Of a DNA stretch of 64,000 bases, positions 25,154-41,128 are shown in pieces. Each line of letters opens with the position of its first letter. Position 1 is the first letter of the stretch. The translations under genes were made by a program, and so were the position numbers. A model generated the notes under the pieces. It ran no database searches, was not told the DNA's origin, and was given only the letters and a program-made list of their open reading frames with translations. This stretch comes from Diphasiastrum complanatum (lineage: Eukaryota > Streptophyta > Lycopodiopsida > Lycopodiales > Lycopodiaceae): contig CM055109.1 of the NCBI GenBank assembly GCA_029204225.1, forward strand, positions 47,951,112 to 48,015,111. Reading direction: 5' to 3'.

Positions 25154-25560
25154 GCTTGTACTTAATTCCTTGGATCTCGACCCTGTTATTGGTCAAATAT
25201 CCATCAATTTAATTCAAATGTGGGCTAAACAGCAATTGTAATCAGCCATTTGCAGCATGCATCTTATTTTTGTCAGAATTGCTGGACTTTTTCAGGGTCT
25301 TTGAGCCTATGCAATCAGAAAGCTCGTATATAGTCTCCTGATCAGCCTTTTCTGATCACTTGCCTGCCTTGGAAAACCAAGATTGGATTCTATATTGCAA
25401 ATGTATAGCTCAAAGAGTATTATCATCGATAAACAGATTTGATATCAGGCTTCACTTATGAAATCTAAGAATATGCTTGATTCTGTTTGAGTTAGTAGAT
25501 AGAAACAGTGATGGGAGCTATAGGATTTTCCTGTAACTGGCTGGAGCATTCTAACACAGT
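25154..25560 (+). other. 3' region of the DUF7804 gene
   Basis: Non-coding sequence downstream of the stop codon, presumably the 3' UTR and flank. No other feature is seen. Confidence 0.45.
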
Positions 25561-25564
25561 TCAG

Positions 25565-25567
<3 letters not shown>

Positions 25568-25617
<50 letters not shown>

Positions 25618-25744
25618 CCACCTCTATGTATCGCATACAACTGATGTAAGAAAGTACAATAGGTTCCCATATCTTTGATATTGATCTCCATGACTTGGTT
25701 CTAGATAACATTTAAAAGCTAAGACCTGTGATTTCTAACATTTC

Positions 25745-25781
<37 letters not shown>

Positions 25782-25930
25782 CTTGTGAACCCACCTCTAT
25801 GATAGCATACAACTGTTGTAAGAAAGTTGTATGCAAAAGAGGTTTCACGTGTTGCCCCCGTATTTTTGATACTGATCTCCATGACTTGGTTCTTTCTAGA
25901 TGACTTCTAAAAGCTAAGACCTGCTATTAT
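25568..25930. repeat. tandem duplication of ~180 bp, each copy starting with (GA)n
   Basis: (GA)n at 25568-25615 and again at 25748-25778. Each run is followed by the same text (ACCCACCTCTATG, then GATCTCCATGACTTGGTTCT, then AAAAGCTAAGACCTG). The second copy carries small insertions (for example GTTGTATGCAAAAGAGG). Confidence 0.85.
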
Positions 25931-25939
25931 TAACATTTC

Positions 25940-27983
<2,044 letters not shown>

Positions 27984-28499
27984 GGATTGTTCCTCATTTA
28001 AAAGAGTCTCTCTATGCTATATTATGTCCGGACTACGACCAAATGTCAAAAACTCCAAACTAAAGGTCCTTAACTAATACTACCCCCAATTTGCACCATA
28101 GCAATTCAAATCTTCCCCCCCTTTTCTTTAAAATTACCTCTAAAAGGGTTTTAAGCTTAGTCATAATGAATGGACATGATGTGTTACTTCTCTCACAAGG
28201 CAAAAAGGCACCTTCCATGAAACACCACCGTACACCACTATATATTGCAGTTTCGACCATTCCTCCCACAACATTTGCTGAATGGAGGTCTTGACTCTCC
28301 TCCTCTTGTGATTGCGCCCTACCAGATTCTTACTCTACAAATACTATCATAAGGTAAGCTGTTCTTTTCATTTTATGCTATGGATTGCATCCCTTGTGGC
28401 TTTATGTATTTTGGTTGATGTTTCTCTACATTAGGAATGCTCATATCTTTGTATAACAAGATAATGGATGTTGTTTTATGATGGTTGAGGCTCGTTGGT

Positions 28500-28900
28500 C
28501 AGTGAGGAACCACTTTTGCACTTTTGTTGTGTTGAATTTCACACGTGTGGACTGTCCATTACATGTACTTGTGATCTCCTAAGGTGTGTAGATGCACCAA
28601 GATCAAGACTAGATTGAGATTCAAGATCAATCTTGAATCCTATGGCAAAAACACACTACTACATGCATTCAGTCACTTCCAACTCTCACTCACACGTGTG
28701 GGAAGTATTCAAAAAATAATCTAAGTAAAAACAAGCTGCTCTCCTCGGGTATAGAGAGAAAATGCATCAAGAGCTCTCGGGTAGAGAGAGAAAGCTAGAA
28801 ATCCAATAACTCACAAAATCCATGAAATCACCAAATCAATTGACTTCAAAATGAGGAGTACAATGATACTAGTAGGTCCACAAGCTACCACTATGCTTAA
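28500..28900 (-). mobile_element. probable copia LTR fragment
   Basis: CACACGTGTG occurs at 28540-28549 and 28691-28700, with nearby phrases of the type GATCAAGACTAGATTGAG. These resemble the LTRs at 2093, 30993 and 34475. Ends are not defined and no internal region adjoins it. Sequence from 28900 to 29830 is non-coding with short repeated phrases (CCTATTGGACCTC) at 28930-29050. Confidence 0.4.
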
Positions 28901-29829
28901 CTATGATTGGACCACATTTTGTCACCTCTTGATCCTATTGGATCATTGATCTATGCACCTCTTAATTCTATTGTACTATATTCAAGCACACCTCAATTTC
29001 CTATTGGACCTCACAAGGTTCCACCTCTATATCCTATTGGACCTCTTGGAATTCATCAAACAAAAACTTTACACTTGTCTACACTCTAATTAGCAAGTGT
29101 TTAGCCTCTTACTCTATTTTGGCTCAATAGTGGCATTACAAGTGGAAATGCATAATTTGCCATCTATGCCAAATCTATTCCTATCAACATCCTACACCTA
29201 GATGCTTGATGTAAAAAACATAAGACCCCTATATCTAACATAGATAATCTTTTTCAATTCTTCACATGTTGGTCACAAAATGGATATCTCTTCCATCTTG
29301 ACAATGATGGACCACTTATAGCTTGCATTTCATCATGAAAAACACATTGTTAAACCCTCTAGGCAGCGCAGGCTCTTTAGCAACCTGAGTTGATAAACAT
29401 TTCAAGTTTTTTCATACTTAGAGAGCGATGCAAACTACGCATAGACTCATGTCTACGGACAATAAACAACTCATGTGGGCCGTTGTCCAACGATGGACAA
29501 CATGATCCATACACACTAAATGCATGCTATTTGGTGAATTGAATCACCTACAGTCCACAATGATGGACTGTAGGAAGTATTTATGGCTTGCTTGGTTGAC
29601 CTAAGAAGTTGGTTTAGATGTTTGCATTATAGTTTTCTTAGCTATATGGACATCGACCTACCAAACACTTTGTCAAGGTATCACCTGGCGTCTTGAAAGT
29701 GGTTATGCTTTATGGTGCTTTTTCAGTACTGTATTTTACTTTTCAACTTTATGTAACCTTGCTAGAATATGAATAAAGGCTTCAAAGGGCTCAGTCTTTC
29801 TTTGTCAAGAGGAACTAGATGAAATTTTG

Positions 29830-30014
<185 letters not shown>

Positions 30015-30089
30015 CCTTGGTTGAGATAGTACTGAACCCTTACCTTTTATCCAATTCATAAGCTAACAAAGGTCTTTTTTCGTGTGTTT

Positions 30090-30600
30090 AGTCCACATGA
30101 TGGTTTCAAGATGCTGTTGCTTTAGGTTATGGGAAGCCCCTTCCTCCACCAAACCATTTTATAAAAACTCTCATTTGTTATATGAAAAAGGCCGTGCATT
30201 CTTTCATCATTGACACTGATAGGGCTACTTGTGCTTTTGCAAGATTGGAGGGTAGGTTCTTTGCTTGATTGATCTTTTGGGGAATATGGAATGGGTCAAG
30301 ATTTACTTTGAGTTTGTTAAAAAGAATGAGACTTTGAGTTTGGTAAAAAATTCTTTTTGGCAGGCTTAATGATTTTGTTGATAAATCTGAAGAAGAGAAA
30401 AGGTTTTCTATTTTGCATATTAGAAAAGTTTTTATGTGCCTAGAAAAAGAAAATGGCAATACTCCTATTGAGCCTGCCTGTCCTTGAGGATCCTTTGTCA
30501 CTACACCCTCTTGTGTTTATTGATGATCTTGAAGAAGATGAAGAAACAAAACATTTCTGTTTACAAAGCTTTGCTAGCTTTCAGCCCTCTGCCTAACGCG
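30090..30600 (+). pseudogene. fragment related to the Penelope-like gene N-terminus
   Basis: The plus strand reads FQDAVALGYGKPLPPPNHFI and KKAVHSFIIDTDRATCAFAR (about 30100-30245). After a likely intron ending TTTTTGGCAG come RLNDFVDKSEEEKRF and ENGNTPIEPACPEDP followed by HPLVFIDDLEEDEE (about 30360-30545). The last part matches the start of the minus-strand gene at 5326 (ENGLLSVEP, then HPLVFLDELDEN). The two loci therefore share a protein, and this copy shows sequence upstream of the other's start. It is truncated soon after; the following 250 bases (to 30840) are an open frame without recognised motif. Confidence 0.5.
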
Positions 30601-30992
30601 AACGCGGAAGTCAGAAGACACGAAGTGAAAATGTTCGCGAACATCCTCAAAAAGACACGAACGCAAAAGACTCGCGAAAGAGAATCTTTTGTGGTACAGC
30701 AGGAGAAAGTCAGAAGACGAGAAAGTCAAATGATGCTACATGAAAATTGTCGCAAAACCTTTTCTGCCCTCACGCTCCAAAAAGGACCAGCAAGATCATG
30801 CAAGTACCCAAAAGTACAGATATCTGATCTAATAGCATGACGTCAGTAGATACACTCTAAGTCGTGGCTAATCTGCCATTTTTGTATTTCCTGATTAGTT
30901 GTAGATGCTTAATTACTCTAATCTAGAAGCTACACAGTACGACTATATACTTTCTGGATGATACTTGACATAGACAGATAGATGAAGTAGTG

Positions 30993-31680
30993 TTGTGCAA
31001 AAAGTACAAAAAGGACCAAGAGTGGATCCTAATCTGATCCTCAAGAGGGATTGGTTGTGAGATTACTTGATCTTTCAATCTACTTGAGATTAAGATCAAT
31101 CTAGATCAATTCTAGACACAAAATCCTAACAAGAACAATCATTAATTGAAGGTAGGTGTACTTTCTGGTTTCACACGTGTGAAACACTGTCTGAGTACGG
31201 ACTCCAACCTGAAAATCAAGTACACATTGATAGAACCTCAAAACAATCAAAACAAATGTAGACAAATGGAGAGAATCACTCAAAATTGCTTCCAAAACCA
31301 AGATTGGTGTCTCACATTGATTATGGCCAAATGTGGCTCTATATATACAATAAGTGGGAGCTCGTGGTACTGATCATCCCTACGATCCCACATGTGTGAA
31401 GGTGCTTTGTCATATGATGATTCATCATGCAAAACTGACACTTGGACAAAACCTTCTATTTTGAGCACTTTTGGTCCATTTTCCTTCTACATGGAGATCT
31501 ACTTGGAAATCTTCTAGAAGTCAAAATTCGCCTACTTCAGCTTATTCCACACATGTGAGTTGTCCTCTACACATGGGATATGACACCTAACCAAAGGATG
31601 TGGCTCATGCAATCAATAGATTGATGCCATGTGTCATATGTCTAGAAAACTAGTTTTTGACCTTTTTAGCCACTGGAACT
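30993..31680 (-). mobile_element. probable solo or truncated copia LTR
   Basis: It begins near 30993 with TGTTGTGCAAAAAGTACAAA and continues AAAGGACCAAGAGTGGATCC, resembling the LTR start at 34475 (TGTGAAAGTACAGTACTTTG, then GGACCAAAAATGGATC). It carries TTCACACGTGTGAA (31170-31183) and CTGAGTACGG, as does the LTR at 2093. Right end not fixed. Confidence 0.5.
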
Positions 31681-31813
31681 TGAATTAAATCATATTCTGG
31701 AGGACTGTAGGAATGATATAGCTGGCAGTGACCAGAGATCAGATCCGAATTCCATCCAAATTTCATTGCATCGTTTGCATCGCTTTCGCGATTCTTTCTT
31801 TGCATTCTCATCA

Positions 31814-34025
31814 GGGGTATTAGAGCCTACCCTGTCAAAATCTGACGTAGCCGAAGAAGCTATCAGATCCAGGAGGCCAAGCATTCAGACAAACAACCAT
31901 CAACAAGAGAAGAGACTTCAAAACCAATGGCTTGAATCAGCAGCATACAGAGCAAGATCTGTACAATTTTTTATTCTTCAGAATCTAACTTTCTAGCCTG
32001 GAAAGTTAAGACATCACTGATACTCAAGGGAATATGTTTACCTGTTGAGAGCCTTACCCAGATCTTTCCAGATAACCAAAACCCTGCTCGCAAAAGATCC
32101 TACAATGACCCTCGAAAAGGCAATTGTCGAGATTCGAGAGGAAGTCGAGACGAGAGAACACCTTGATCACAAGGATGGTTCTGACCAGGCCCTCTACGGC
32201 AACAACGAAAAATCCAAGAAGCAATTTAAGCCTAAGAGGGAGTCAAATCAAACATAGGATTGTGATCAACAAGCAGAGGGGACCAACAAAGGCAACTAGG
32301 TGTGAGATGCAGAAGAGATGGGCACACAATTGATACCTGCTGGCTCAATCCAAAGATTGAGTGTATCCACTGCCACAAGAAGGGTCATGCAGCCATGGAT
32401 TGCCGCTTGAACCCGAGGAACAAATTAGAGAGACCGAACAGAAACTGTCCGACTGCCTACATTTGTGAAGATGTGTCTGCAGCATCAACATCTGACACAC
32501 ATGAGGTGATCCTAGATTCAAGAGCCACCTCACACTTCATGACATCAAGACACATCTTCAGAATTGTCGAACCTTCAAGATTCATTGTTCTTGGAGATGG
32601 ATCCAAACATCAAGTGAACGATATTGGTTCATTGTGGCTCAACACCAATGGCAGAGACAGACGACTCGAAGATGTTCAGTTCGTGCCTACACTACAGCAA
32701 GACTTGCTTTCTGTGGCAAGAATAGCAGATGCAGGGATGCGTGTGACATTTTCTGATGAAGCATGCAACGTGGTTGATGCCAGTACCAGTATTCTGATCG
32801 CTCAAGGTAGAAGAAAAGGTAATCTATATAACTTGAAGGTACGCCTACCTGCAGATCAGGAGCATCAAACTCATGATGACTCGCCAGACACTCTGTGGCA
32901 CATAAGACTATGCCACATGAACTCAATGACACTTTACCAAGCAAGCCATCATGGAGCAATAACAGGGGTCAACATCTCGAATGCAACCAGTTCGACCACT
33001 TGTGATGCATGTTTGAAGGGTAAGATGTCGCGCACTCCATTCGTCAAAGACTCCTACAGAACGACCAAGATTCTGGAGTTAGTGCATTCTGTCATCTGTG
33101 GGCTTTCAATGTGATCTCAGTAGGAGGCTCAAAATATTATATAACCTTCATTGATGATTATAGTAAATTTTCCAGAGTGTACCTTATTCAGAATAAGATA
33201 AATTCACAAAGTATGTGAATTGGGCAGAGAGATGTACAGGCAACAAAGTGAAGCAGATCAGGATAGATCAAGGTGGCGAATACATCTTGAATTACTTCAC
33301 TGACTTCTACAATGATCGTGACATCATTCACAGAAGGACCGCAACCTACACACCGCAGCACAACGATGTTGCCAAACAAAAGAATAGGACCCTGATGGAA
33401 GCTGCTAGATGCATGATGGCCTACTCGAAAGCTCCAAGGGTATTGTGGGCTGAAGTAGTAGCTATAGCAGCATACATCGAGAATAGGACAGGGAAGTCTG
33501 GTGTCCCTCACACAACACCACACGAGTTATGGTAGGGTAGAAAGCCCAACCTATCTCACATCAAAATCTTTGGTTGTGCAGCTTATGCACATATTCTTGA
33601 TAAGCTTTGAAAGAAACTTGATGAGAAAGTTGAGCACAGATTTTTGGTAGGTTATGACAACAATTCATCATACTACAGAGTCTACATGCTAGACGTGAAC
33701 ATTGTGAAAACAGTGAGAGATGTCAGATTTGATGAGAGCAAGACAATGGCCAATGACGATCTTGTCATCTATGAGGTTCTGGAAAAACAGTACTATGACC
33801 TGCCGCCAGTGACAGAGGGAGCAGAAGACGAACACGAAAACGAAAAGTTTTGAGTTGCTTCCCATTCGAGTGATGAATCTGCAGACGAAAGATTCGAGAG
33901 GCAACCTATTGCTACGGTACTTGTAAACCAAGATGGTTCCGGACCTAGCAGAGCAGACAAAGGCAAAGGCATTGCTATCCCAGGAGGATCTCCTAGAAGG
34001 TCAACAAGACCACAATCTACTTACA
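31814..34025 (+). pseudogene. copia A, 5' half (PBS-like site, gag end, protease, integrase)
   Basis: A degenerate PBS (GGGTATTAGAGCC, 31815-31827) precedes a broken gag. At 32302-33114 the frame shows the zinc knuckle CIHCHKKGHAAMDC, a protease motif changed to LDSRATSHF (Gly to Arg in DSGA), and a pre-integrase region with LYNLKV and LWHIRLCHMN. Integrase follows after a frame break: ITFIDDYSKFSRVYL, RIDQGGEYILNYF, TPQHNDVAKQKNRTLMEAAR. The third acidic residue of the DDE triad is Lys (codon 33374-33376). The frame continues with stops at 33534, 33608 and 33851 to a Ser/Arg-rich stretch and is then cut near 34020. Its RT half appears to lie at 38.8-40 kb, displaced by about 4.8 kb of other sequence. 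Confidence 0.8.
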
Positions 34026-34474
34026 ATCAAATCTTGCCAATTTTGACTATTTTTGGACAAAAAAATGACTTAATCTCTTTCTTCCTTCTTGGTGTACTTT
34101 CAAGACCTGTTTTTAACCTTAATAGGACTTGAACTCAGCCTAGATTAATTAGATTCCATGAAACAAATTCAAATCTAATCAATGGCAAATGATCTTGGTG
34201 AATTATCCTAGGATTTCCACCAGAAATTACACCAACAGCTCGCAAATTGAATTTACAGTGACCAAATGAATGTAGTGCATTTAATGCTGGTTCAGAAGTG
34301 CCCACATGTGGGAACAGTATGGAATTTGATCCTAAAGAAGTTTGGGATCAATTCCTACCACCAAAACTTAGCACCAAACTCGCCCTCACAAGACTAGTTT
34401 TTAGCACACAAAACTACTAAAAATGGATTTGAATGGATCTAAGATCAAAGCCCTTGTACTTGGCTCTGATACCA
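34026..34474 (-). mobile_element. leader and PBS of a minus-strand copia, rest missing
   Basis: On the minus strand TGGTATCAGAGC (34474-34463) directly follows an LTR. Below it is about 430 bases of non-coding leader that then joins copia A in the opposite orientation. No gag of this element is present, so it is truncated. Confidence 0.65.
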
Positions 34475-35110
34475 TGTGAAAGTACAGTACTTTGAGGACC
34501 AAAAATGGATCTTAGAAGATCCACAAGAGAGATTATGTAGTTGCTCAACAATGCATAAAAAAACTAGACAATAAATCTTGATCTAGATTAGCAATTTGAC
34601 ACATAACAAGTATAAATAATCAATACACAAGATCAAAGACCCAAATCCGAGTCCACACGTGTGTATTACAAGCTGTAGTATGGCCTTCAACCTGAGAAAC
34701 AAGTAGAAATTGATTGGGATTCATTTGGATCACAAAAACTCAATGTACATAGTGAACTAGCTCAAAAATATTCTATCTTCTCACTATGGGAGCTTGGAAT
34801 ACATAGCAAATTTTGACTTCCTTCTTGAATTTAGGTAGATTTCCAGCATGTAATAAGAAATTTAACTCACTCTTCTTGCCCTAAAATGAAACCCTAGCCT
34901 AGATCCTAGAGTTATGCTTGGTAGGTAGCTAGTTGGTCAAATTTTCACCTTAAACTTAGGTGTAGGTCCTATAAAGTAGAGATGACCACCAAATAGACAT
35001 GACCAACTCTCTTGAATTGAACTAACCTACATTAGGAGTGGGTTTCCACATGTCATCTTGGCCTTCCATGTGTGGAACCCAGTTATAAACAATATTTACA
35101 AAGTTCTACA
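34475..35110 (-). mobile_element. copia LTR, minus orientation (outer end approximate)
   Basis: Starts TGTGAAAGTACAG at 34475, next to the PBS. Contains CACACGTGTG (34654-34663). The far end near 35.1 kb is estimated from the loss of similarity to other LTRs and is uncertain. Confidence 0.6.
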
Positions 35111-36398
35111 TGGCTAGATTTGCCAAAATAGGCTATTTTTCACAAGAGCTCCATAAAGGTTGTCTTCGATCCAAGATTTGTCTTTGGTAGGTTGTTGAAT
35201 GATCACCTTGGGCTACAAAATGTGAGTCTCCTCCTCAAAAGAAACATGAAAAACAGCAGCTTTCCATAAGGTCCAACTTTTGTATGAAGCACATACAGCC
35301 AAAGCTTGAGATATCACAATCTTAACTTTATCCACCAAAACAATCAACTCCAACTTGGCATCCATATATGAATAGTAGTCATCTCATAAACCAATAACCC
35401 TTAGGATTGAAACTAAACAAAGAGGAAGCAAAAATGAGCATAAAACTAGACAAAAATAAATTGTCCATTAATCACTCAAAGCAAATGAGCAACAAACTTG
35501 TTGTAACAAATTACAGCTGCTAATTTTTTTGGATGAAGAGTACCCAAAAAAAAGATACTACTATATATAAAAGAAAAATCCAATATGAAAAAGGCTATCA
35601 CATATTTTACTTTCTTAATTAAATTGCAGATAGGGGTTGAGAAATGTGCATGCTAAACTTTAGCAATCTTGTTTTGGACTGTGGACATCGTTTGCCTCAT
35701 TGAGAAATTCGAAGGTGGCTAGCCACAAAGTAGCATATTCAAACGTTTTTAAAATCCAATTTTAGCAAGAATGCATGTTGCATGGAAAGAGAAACCACAC
35801 AAAAACAAACTATAGGACATTTTTTTCTCAAAAACAAGCAATGAAATTGTTTGAATTGAAGAAACTATCAAATTTAAAGAGTCACTAATATTTTTATAAA
35901 CGATGATCTAGTTTCAACGTGATTTCTGAGCTAAAGATTCATAAGTCAGAAGGAAAATCTTGCAAGAGTCAACAAGAAAATGATCTAGAAAAAAAAACAT
36001 TTCAAATAAGGATAGAATTACTCTCTAGTATAGTAAGAATCTACGACAACCAATAAGAAAGATAAAGAATTGAAACAAAGCATAAAAAACAAAGTCCTTA
36101 GCTAAAAAGAAACACAACCACTAAATCCAAAACAAGCATAGGAGACACAAGAAAGCTACACTGACCTTTTCAACTGGCATAAAAGAAGGGAACAAATCAA
36201 ACATGTTAGACAAGCAAGGAAGAGAAAGACCCCACAAATCCATGTACAAAACCTTTGCAACAAAGCAAAAGCAAAGAAAAAAAGTATCAGTTTTTCAAAC
36301 TAACAACGAGGCCACCACCACCACTAGAGAAAGGAGAACGAAGCACAAGCAAGAGCAAGCACATGAACCAAGAATGCCCAAAACACAACAACATAAGC

Positions 36399-36442
<44 letters not shown>

Positions 36443-38820
36443 TAACCTAAGCTAGTGTAAATTATGAACCAACGAAGAGAAAACCACAGGGGACCATCCA
36501 AGGTACCAAATTATGAAGGCATTGAATAGCATGTCCATAAGCTAGTAGAGAAGTGACATAAGCAGATCAAAGGGGAGACAAGATTGGAAGGGTTCAGAAG
36601 GGACAACGAAGCATAGGGCCATATTGCACTTAGAAAGAACAACACCACAATCTGGCCAAGGAGGCATGAGAAACACATAGCACAAACACATTAAACCCAC
36701 ACCAAGAAACAACATAGCCAAGAGGACAAGGGAGAATGACATTTAACAAGTCAGCACAAAGGAAAATGGGCAATGCCATAGCCAGCCATCAAGCATGCTA
36801 AAAGCCATAAAGGTAAAGAAACGAGAGCAATAATGTACAAGATTAGCAAGGCCAACAAAGAAAAGGGCAACATAGCAAAGAAAAAGAAGGTAATCATTAT
36901 ATGTAAGCAATTGGCGAAGGATAGAGTTGGAGCAGAGGCACATCAAACCAATGACAAGAGAAAACACAACCAAGAGGATGAAGGAAAACGACCATGAACA
37001 TGTCCACGCCAAGCAAGAGAGGCAGCACTATTGCCAATCGTCAAGCCAGAATGGAAGCGAGATGGTTACAAGAAGGAAAAATGTAAACTCTTTGAAAAAT
37101 AAAGGGAAAAACATATGGGGGCTAAAAAAACAAAAGAAGAAAAAAATATGAACAAAGCTAATTGAGGAAACTTGACAAAAAGCCCTAAAAAAATAAGAGA
37201 AACAACTAGAGATAGCAAAGAAAACTTGATAAATTTACCTAAAAGTCAAAGCTAACGAAAAAAAAAGAAGCAAAAAGGGCAAGACAATTCAAAAAGCTAA
37301 CAAACTCTTAAAAAAATAAATTTATAAATAAAAAGACATGAAAAATAGAATTAAAACTCAACCTAGAAAATAAAGAGAATAATGAAGGACGACAGTCTCA
37401 AAACATTATAGTAGCATAAAGGGAAGAAGAGCCATAAAAACTATAATGTAAAAACAACCAAGCTAAAAGAGACATAAAAGAAAATTGCATGTATTAACCA
37501 CAAAGTAAAGTAAAAAAATCTAGCATAATTGTCAAACTAAATGTATCGATGAAAAGAATTTCATTTGACAGCCTAACATAAGTCATAAGCAAGTAAATGC
37601 ATAAAGGGAAGTTGAGCCACCAAAAATATTATGTAATAACAGCCAAGTTGTATGTGTCACTTAAAATGAGACAAATGTTTGTTTGGAAGATGTCCAAAGG
37701 TACAACGAAAGGCATCATAAGTTCAAGGCGAAATTTGCAGAGATGTAGCGACAGGCTCAGTTGAGACACCCGGATCTGGAGAGCCCCGCCCTCGCTATCG
37801 AAGGGGATGAGGATGAGTGGATTGGAATTAGTTACTTCACTTCATGGCAGCTGGCCATGGTCAGGGAAAGGGTGCGAATTTGTTGGACTAACCAGGAGGC
37901 AGAGCGAGAGCGAGAGAACAATGCACCTGACCAGGGCGAGGAGTCAGTGGAGGATTTGTAGGAATGCTAAGACTAGATAAGGTCTAGTCGTATGTGGTGG
38001 ACTGTTTCTATGTAAGTTTCGGCAGTAAATGAGGCGACATATAGTTAGTTAGATAGCTGTATAAAAAATAGACCCAGCCGTATGTGGCAGGACATGTAAT
38101 GTTATTTTGGTACATCTCTTGAATTAATAAACAGTGCGTTTGTTTGTGAAACACGTGTCTGGTTATGAAAAATGCAATCTTTGTATTTTTTTAAATGCAA
38201 TGTAATGTATTTGTTTATGAAATGTTATGTTTTGTCTCGATTATGGTGGACATCGGCATGTGAAATATGTCAAAAATCAGGGGAGACAAAAGGAGCAATT
38301 ACTCTTTTGATGATCGTTTTAAGTGCATGTGCTATCAGTTTGCTGCAACGTCAATGATCAGCTTGTAGGTGCATTCCACTAAAGTGCATCTGCTATCAAT
38401 CTCTGTAATTGAAATTAATTGAAAATAAGATTCACATACACACATACAATTTGAGATAAAATTGAAGACACAACATCACATTCAGACATTGACAGATACA
38501 TAATGTGCAACAAATAAAGTGTGTCCCAAGCTGGATACAATGTATAAGATGGTTTGAATACAATGTTAAACCATCTAACCACCAAACATGAAAATGATAT
38601 CAAACTACCAAATATAAAATAACAGAGCCATAATCAATGCTCCGGCTCTGACTCGGAGGAAGGCTCCAAAGACAACTGAGGGCCTTGAGCTGACTCTCGC
38701 AGCTGATATCCATGTTTGTCCGAAACTGGCATGGGCTATGGATCCGAGGAAGAGGACTCGTCATCCACATCCTCCCAACCAGTAGACCACCTAACCGGTA
38801 TATTGACGAGTCTACAGCCT
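35111..38820. other. A-rich non-coding stretch
   Basis: Strongly A-rich plus strand with short unsupported frames. A perfect (AT)n run lies at about 36404-36438. A frame at 37761-37961 (PDLESPALAIEGDEDEW) looks compositionally coding but has no recognised family. This stretch separates the two halves of copia A. Confidence 0.45.
36404..36438. repeat. (AT)n microsatellite
   Basis: Perfect AT dinucleotide run. Confidence 0.95.
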
Positions 38821-38829
38821 ATCTTGTTT

Positions 38830-39994
38830 AGGAACCGACGTCTGTCCAAGAGGCACTAAGTCAATCTGATTCCGATCTCTGGCAAGAAGCTATGGATAAA
38901 GAGTATTCATCTCTTATCAAGAACCAAACATGGACGATTGTCGAATTGCCTGCCAACAAAAACGTAGTTGATTGCAAATGGATTTTCAAAATCAAGTACA
39001 ATGCAGATGGAAGCATCAACAAGAGAAAGGCACGACTTGTTGCTAGAGGTTTTTCTCAGGTACACAACGTCGATCACACTGAGACCTTTACTCCAGTAGT
39101 CAAGCATTCTTCTATTCAACTTTTGCTATCATTTGCCACTGCAGCTGATTTGAAAATACATCAAATGGATGTACAGACAACATATCTCAATGGAGTTATC
39201 GAAGAAGACATTTACATGGTGCAACCCAAAGGTTATACTATCGAGGGTAAACACAATCATGTGTGTAAACTCCATAAGGCTCTTTATGGCTTGAAGCAAT
39301 CTGCTCGAGCATGGTTTCAAAGGATCAATACTTTCTTTATTGATCACGGCTACACACCTAGCTCTTCAGATTCAAATGTTTACTTCAAAGCAGTGCAACA
39401 GTCTTTTATCATTATCACTTTATACGTGGATGATACATTGCTTTTCAACAACAATACGGATCTAATAAAAGAGGCCAAGACAATGCTATCTTTCGAATTC
39501 GACATGACCGATCTGGGCAAAGCTCATTTCTACCTTGGTATACAAGTCCACAGAAACAGAAAACAGAAGTTCGTCTACATTAACATGGTAGTCAGATGTA
39601 ATCTGATGAATTTCAAGTTAGCTCTCTCACCAATGGAACCAGATCTCAAATTGTAGGACCAGTGTCCCCAAACAATTCATGAGAAGCAGCAGATGCGTGA
39701 GTATCCTTACCATTCTATTATAGGATCTCTTATGTATGCCATAATCTATACTAGGCCAGACATAGCTTTTGCAGTCAGCCCTCTTAGTCAGTTTATGACT
39801 AATCCTGGTGTAACACATTGGAAGGCTCTTATCAGAGTCATGAGATATATGCGAGCTGTTCTCAATGAAGAGGTCAGATTGCAGTATTGTAGAATGCAAG
39901 ATATGACGACAGATATTTTTACAAGTTTGGATACACACAGAAGATTCTGTGTAGAACTAAGTTTTAAGGTCAAGGCATTCAAGGATTCAGATTA
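38830..39994 (+). pseudogene. copia A, 3' half (RT, with RNase H deleted)
   Basis: The frame at about 38830-39655 reads EPTSVQEALSQSDSDLWQEA, NVVDCKWIFKIKYNADGSIN, KIHQMDVQTTYLNGVIEEDI, KALYGLKQSARAWFQRI and the catalytic LYVDDTLLF, a standard copia RT. A stop at 39653 and a shift lead to IGSLMYAIIYTRPDIAFAVS and RVMRYMRAVLNEE. The frame then jumps directly to the polyprotein tail (MTTDIFTSLDTHRRFC, ending VKAFKDSD). Nearly the whole RNase H domain is absent. A polypurine tract (TTAAGGGGGA) follows. Confidence 0.85.
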
Positions 39995-40002
39995 AGGGGG
40001 AG

Positions 40003-41030
<1,028 letters not shown>

Positions 41031-41039
41031 ATGTATGCA

Positions 41040-41128
41040 TTTTTTGTAGTTCTTTGGAAATAAAAAAAGATGGATGAAAAAATTGCTTATCTTCTCACTA
41101 TAGGAACCAATCAGGAGTAAAAAACCAA
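41040..41128 (-). mobile_element. inverted fragment of the copia C leader
   Basis: The reverse complement matches 44630-44700 (GGATTTGGTT, then TTGGTTCCTATAGTGAGAAG and ATAAGCAATT). It joins copia B in the middle of its protease region. Confidence 0.75.

Noticed and set aside
36203-37151. Lys/Gln-rich frames in the A-rich stretch
   Set aside because: They follow from base composition; no conserved motif.
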